Assembly (NCBI GenBank): GCA_018665385.1
Contig: JABJDN010000199.1
Location: forward strand, 1 to 8,812
Reading direction: 5' to 3'
From: Phycisphaerae bacterium
GTDB lineage: Bacteria; Planctomycetota; Phycisphaerae; Phycisphaerales; SM1A02
Length of the DNA stretch: 8,812 bases
Each line of letters opens with the position of its first letter. Position 1 is the first letter of the stretch. A program made the translations under genes and the position numbers. Shown one piece after another: positions 5,488 through 8,812 of the stretch. Under the pieces are notes generated by a model. That model had not been told where the DNA came from and did no database searches. It worked only from the letters and a program-made list of their open reading frames with translations.

Positions 5488-7652
5488 CCGATCATTCCCC
5501 TCATCTGCATTGGTTGAAGCAATATCCAAGCGCCTGCGACAAACAGCAAAGCAATTGCAGTGCCCCAAGATACTCGTTGTTGCAATGTGGTTGTTAGTCG
5601 CAAGCATATGGCAAACGATGCTAGGAAGCTTATTCCAAGTAAGAATAACTCGCCTTGAAGCAGCCACTCTGGGGAACTTGCCATGCCCCATATCTGCGTG
5701 GGCGCTACAGCGTACCCCAAGTCATGCAGAGCTCGTTGTGTTACTGGCATGATTGATTGATACGAAGTAAAAAAATGAAACAGCAGGTGCGAGGCCCACA
5801 TGCCGACCCCGAGTGGCACCAACGACCAAGCTACGTGGTTGGATGTTTGGGTTGCCTTTTTAATGCAGTACAGAAGTATTGTTGGAACGATGAATACACT
5901 GGTCAGTATGAATCCTGCTGTGACTAGATGCGTGCTAGAAGCGCCTAGCCATCTCGAGACGGCATCGATGGCGTTGTTGATTGGAGCGATCATACCTGCG
6001 GCATTTGCAAATGCGCCAAAAACAAAGACGAGCATGAGCGCTGTGTAGTCATTTCTATCGAGCGACCGAATTGAACCACGGAAGTCATCGTCAAGCAAAT
6101 CACTTGCCGGAAACGTTGGCATAATCGAAACGTTGTCGTGCGGACATGCGCGGACGCAATCAAGGCAGAAGGTGCAATCAAGGTTTCCTTGTTTCGTAGG
6201 AATGAATAATTCAAGTTCACAGCCATTGTGCGTCACGTTGCCTTGTATGCAATCTTGGGTTGTACACGAAGCGCACGTACTTTTTTTAAGAGCAGCAATT
6301 TCAAAGGGAGAAACCATCGAGAGCACGAAATGAAATTGGCCGATTGGGCAAACCCATTTGCAAAATGCTGCCCCAGTAAACAACGCGTCTATGCAGAATG
6401 CAGCAACGAAGTATCCAATTACGATCCAAGCAGTAAAGGCTGGCGAAGACCAAGGAGAGAGAACTTCGTACATAAGAAGCCAGAGAACAAACAACGCGAC
6501 TGCAATCCATTTGGTTCTCAATGGCCATCGAGTTTTCGTAATCGGTAGTTTTGTTGCAATAGATCGTACAAACATAAATGGGCATGCCCAACAAAATACG
6601 TTTCCAGCAACGAGAATTGCGATGATGACAAGCCCTCTCCACCAAATCCATGGAAGTATGCCCGCAAGGTTGAGTGGTCCAAGTTCGGGCCCAAGTAAGC
6701 CATCGCAAATCACAGTAATTGCAAGAAGGAACATGACACTTTGCGCGCATGTTCGAAGTGCATTTGAATACAGCCAACGAGTACGCCTAGGTTTTTTTGA
6801 TTGAATGATAGGTTTGGGAAGAGCAGGCGATTCTAAATTCTCTTTATTTGTGAGCATGCCACGAAGAATCACTGCCACTGGAATAAGAAAGAGCGCGGAA
6901 CTAGCAACCCACATGATTGCACCCGCAGCAGCTTGGTCACGCATAAGCGTCGTGCCAAACAAGCCTAAGTCTGGGTAAAAATCGTAGATGGGCTCGTTCG
7001 CAAAACTAAAGAAAGCAGAAAAAATTGTATTGAGAATATCAGCAGCAAGAAGGTAGGGGATCAGCGCCCATGTTGGCCACGAAGGGGTGGAAGGTTCAGG
7101 CGATACAACGGGGAACCAAAAAAGCAATGCTGTGCCAATAAAACAAAAGTGCTCAATCGTATGCCACAAGTCATTGCTTAACGCTAGTTTGTATGCGCTT
7201 GGATAATGCCATGCCCAAGTTGATACGGTAAACAGTACCAGGGCGGTAATCGGGTGGACAAAAAATCGACCAATAGAATGCACGTTCTTTGAGGCAAGGT
7301 ATGGTCCAAGCCATTTTTTTTGCACAGTGCTCGGAAGACCGCAAAGCAAAGGGAGCGCAGGCCAGCCAATCCATAGTAGCGGGGGCGCAACCATCATAAG
7401 AAGAATGTGCTGCGCCATATGCACTTGCAAAAGAACATTGGCAAATGTATCAAGCGGCGATACTATTGCTAGTACGATAATTCCAATGCCAGTGATAAAT
7501 GACCAGAGTCGATAGGTTGGATACTTCTCTGGTTGCCTTCGGTGTAAGCCCTTCCATCCTCGTACGTACACAAGGCAAATTGCAAGTGCGCCTACGATTG
7601 CAACCCAGTCGGGGTTCCATGAAGTAAGCAGGAGTTGGAAAGAGTCATTCAT
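5484..7652 (-). CDS. CtaG-type oxidase assembly domain fused to NapH/CcoG-like 4Fe-4S membrane protein
   Basis: The 722-residue protein is polytopic. Residues 1-265 match the Caa3-type CtaG family: several membrane helices with H78-x3-H82 (HMAQH), a WAWHYP motif (H149) and the W-H-T-I-E-H pair (H164, H168). These histidines are candidate copper or haem ligands for assembling the CuB site of a haem-copper oxidase. A linker (about 270-295) leads to a NapH/NosR/CcoG-like part: membrane helices carrying CWACP (C354, C357) and CKWVCP (C431, C435). A cytoplasmic segment follows with C460, C463, C468 and C478, then the ferredoxin signature C493-x2-C496-x2-C499-x3-C503-P, enough for two 4Fe-4S clusters. 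About four more helices (540-715) end the protein, with H622 and H626 (SHLLFH) as possible further ligands. ATG at 7652 is chosen. An in-frame TTG at 7682 would add ten residues, and neither has a good Shine-Dalgarno. It probably supplies electrons or copper for oxidase maturation; that role is inferred. Confidence 0.88.
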   Translation of the reverse strand: MNDSFQLLLTSWNPDWVAIVGALAICLVYVRGWKGLHRRQPEKYPTYRLWSFITGIGIIVLAIVSPLDTFANVLLQVHMAQHILLMMVAPPLLWIGWPALPLLCGLPSTVQKKWLGPYLASKNVHSIGRFFVHPITALVLFTVSTWAWHYPSAYKLALSNDLWHTIEHFCFIGTALLFWFPVVSPEPSTPSWPTWALIPYLLAADILNTIFSAFFSFANEPIYDFYPDLGLFGTTLMRDQAAAGAIMWVASSALFLIPVAVILRGMLTNKENLESPALPKPIIQSKKPRRTRWLYSNALRTCAQSVMFLLAITVICDGLLGPELGPLNLAGILPWIWWRGLVIIAILVAGNVFCWACPFMFVRSIATKLPITKTRWPLRTKWIAVALFVLWLLMYEVLSPWSSPAFTAWIVIGYFVAAFCIDALFTGAAFCKWVCPIGQFHFVLSMVSPFEIAALKKSTCASCTTQDCIQGNVTHNGCELELFIPTKQGNLDCTFCLDCVRACPHDNVSIMPTFPASDLLDDDFRGSIRSLDRNDYTALMLVFVFGAFANAAGMIAPINNAIDAVSRWLGASSTHLVTAGFILTSVFIVPTILLYCIKKATQTSNHVAWSLVPLGVGMWASHLLFHFFTSYQSIMPVTQRALHDLGYAVAPTQIWGMASSPEWLLQGELFLLGISFLASFAICLRLTTTLQQRVSWGTAIALLFVAGAWILLQPMQMRGMIG
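5497..5502 (-). promoter_or_regulatory. ribosome binding site fixing the start of the FixH/YtkA-like gene
   Basis: GAGGGG on the minus strand stands 9 bases before the ATG at 5487. Together with the signal peptide that starts there, it decides for this start over the longer open frame beginning at 5691. Confidence 0.6.
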
Positions 7653-7741
7653 GAATGTATTGTGATTGTACAACAGTATCAAACACCACTTATGGGAGAA
7701 GTCGAATTGCGTTTCAGCTTGGTTGTTGTGGACCAGACACT
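7653..7741 (-). other. intergenic spacer, the largest gap inside the gene series
   Basis: These 89 bases separate the cytochrome b/c gene from the CtaG fusion gene. Minus-strand TCGACT and GATACT lie 19 bases apart, which is too wide for a good sigma70 promoter. No terminator hairpin with a U-run follows the cytochrome gene. An internal promoter is possible but not supported. Read-through from the cytochrome gene is equally likely. Confidence 0.4.
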
Positions 7742-8812
7742 TTACGGGTTCAACGTTTTATCAGCAGTGCGTGCAGGGCTTTCGTTTTCAGGATGCAGCG
7801 TGGACAAGAACGCGACGATTGCGGCAAGTTCTTCTGGTGACAGGTTATGGCCATACGTTGGCATATTTCCTCCACCTTGAATGGCTTGTCTAATCAACTC
7901 GTTGGTTGTTTTTCGAGTTGCAATCGAATCGAGTTCGGGACCACGTCTGCCGCCAATGCCTCCAAGTTCATGGCAATTTCGGCATTGTTTGAATTGGAAA
8001 GTAACTGCGCCTGCAAGTTCAATAGGGGTTCTGGCTTGAATGTAGACGAATGGAGTTTCATCTGAACTCCACGCCTGCATTTTCGGAGACCACGGCGCTT
8101 GGTACCCCATCCAAGTAAGAACGCTGTACACCATGAAGATAAAGACGAGCAGTAATGCAGCAACTGGCCGCTTACTGATATGACGCTCGCCGCTGTTACT
8201 GAAAAAGGGAACTGCAAACAAGGCCACTACAAGCACAACAGGCGCTGTCAATATTAAGAACGTTTCAATCGAAGGTGGTAACAATGCGAGCGATGAAAAG
8301 ATGGACATGAACCAAATATCTGGGGCAGGGGCAGTATCAATAATCGTTGGGTCTGGAATGCCATTGGGTCCTGTTGGCCCAAAAATTGCTGCAAGAATGC
8401 CCACAACAATGACAAGCCCACCGCTAAAGATCGCGTCCCGCGCAATAGGAGTTGGGAAAAAGGTTGTGCCTTCATCGCCAGCGATTCGTTTCTCATAGTC
8501 CTCTCGTTCGGTTTTTGGGTTCACAAGAGTGCCCGCTTTTGGCGGATCTGAAATGCCATTTTTCAATACAAGCATGACATGAATGAAGATAGTTCCAGCA
8601 ATTGTTAACGGAAGCACGAATACGTGTAATGCAAAGAACCGCGTGAGTGTTTCACCGCCAATAATTGGACCGCCAAGCAACATATGTACTGCGTATGGAC
8701 CAAGTAATGGAATGCGACCGACCATTGAAGCGCCAATGCCAATGCCCCAGAATGCATCTTGGTCCCAACGTAACACTTGGCCAGTGAACGCCATTGCTAG
8801 GACGCATAAAAA
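7742..8812 (-). CDS. cytochrome b6/subunit IV-like protein with C-terminal cytochrome c domain, 5' end outside window
   Basis: The frame is open to the window edge, and the six codons before the first in-window ATG (8794) continue a membrane helix (FLCVLA...), so the start lies upstream. The 356 visible residues begin at cytochrome b helix C (FTGQVLRWDQDAFWG). Helix D follows with two haem-ligand histidines, H63 and H78, spaced HX14H as in cytochrome b6. Subunit IV-like helices come next, with the quinol-site motif written P-D-I-W (164-167) instead of the usual PEWY. The C terminus is a cytochrome c domain with CRNCH (277-281) binding haem c and M317 (NMPTYG) as the likely sixth ligand. Such b/c fusions serve as the membrane core of quinol:cytochrome c oxidoreductase, with a Rieske protein expected just upstream, outside this window. 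The first haem-b histidine pair (helix B) is also outside. Confidence 0.92.
   Translation of the reverse strand, partial: FLCVLAMAFTGQVLRWDQDAFWGIGIGASMVGRIPLLGPYAVHMLLGGPIIGGETLTRFFALHVFVLPLTIAGTIFIHVMLVLKNGISDPPKAGTLVNPKTEREDYEKRIAGDEGTTFFPTPIARDAIFSGGLVIVVGILAAIFGPTGPNGIPDPTIIDTAPAPDIWFMSIFSSLALLPPSIETFLILTAPVVLVVALFAVPFFSNSGERHISKRPVAALLLVFIFMVYSVLTWMGYQAPWSPKMQAWSSDETPFVYIQARTPIELAGAVTFQFKQCRNCHELGGIGGRRGPELDSIATRKTTNELIRQAIQGGGNMPTYGHNLSPEELAAIVAFLSTLHPENESPARTADKTLNP

Noticed and set aside
5488..5691. N-terminal extension of the FixH/YtkA-like protein
   Set aside because: The extra 68 codons overlap the upstream gene and precede a good signal peptide and ribosome site at 5487, so the shorter start is preferred.
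6301..6777. Minus-strand open frame of 158 codons within the CtaG/iron-sulfur gene
   Set aside because: It is an alternate frame of a gene with clear CtaG and 4Fe-4S motifs. The alternate product is Cys/Trp/Arg-rich without any family resemblance.
7653..7682. Ten-residue extension of the CtaG fusion from a TTG codon
   Set aside because: The ATG at 7652 is followed by a sensible CtaG N-terminus. The TTG has no better ribosome site and its added residues match nothing I know. It is not fully excluded.

Overview
Every gene I can support lies on the minus strand. The sequence is by eye moderate in GC. The gene families suggest a bacterium of the Planctomycetota: a WXG100-like protein, a helical 'LESLREFR' protein and a W-x-D mini-protein, all next to a coiled-coil FtsK/SpoIIIE-type ATPase, plus a cytochrome b/c fusion. 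The lineage is an inference from remembered family resemblance, not from a search.

In order of transcription (high to low coordinates) the window starts inside a respiratory block. First is a 5'-truncated cytochrome b6/subunit IV-like protein with a C-terminal monohaem cytochrome c domain (quinol:cytochrome c reductase; 8812-7742). After about 90 bp comes a large membrane protein joining a CtaG-type oxidase assembly domain to a NapH/NosR/CcoG-like iron-sulfur domain (7652-5484). An ATGA overlap then leads to a small exported, C-terminally anchored protein resembling FixH/YtkA (5487-5056). The last two look like maturation factors for a haem-copper oxidase, with the order resembling fixG-fixH.

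Only 12 bp later a type VII secretion-like cassette begins: a 90-residue WXG100-like protein (5043-4771), a 214-residue helical protein (4767-4123), a 70-residue W-x-D protein (4199-3987, overlapping its upstream neighbour by 77 bp) and a 1265-residue membrane-anchored protein with three FtsK-like ATPase modules (3961-164). Only the middle module keeps intact Walker motifs. I see no EccB/D/E, EsaA, EssA/B, mycosin, FHA or classical substrate gene, so this is a minimal or divergent system, or the other parts are elsewhere. The tight spacing suggests co-transcription with the respiratory genes or at least read-through.

The window ends with a tRNA-Val(UAC) gene (89-16). There is no CRISPR array, insertion sequence, integrase or rRNA, and no non-coding stretch over 300 bases. 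The most interesting element is the four-gene WXG/FtsK cassette and its close linkage to respiratory-complex assembly genes.
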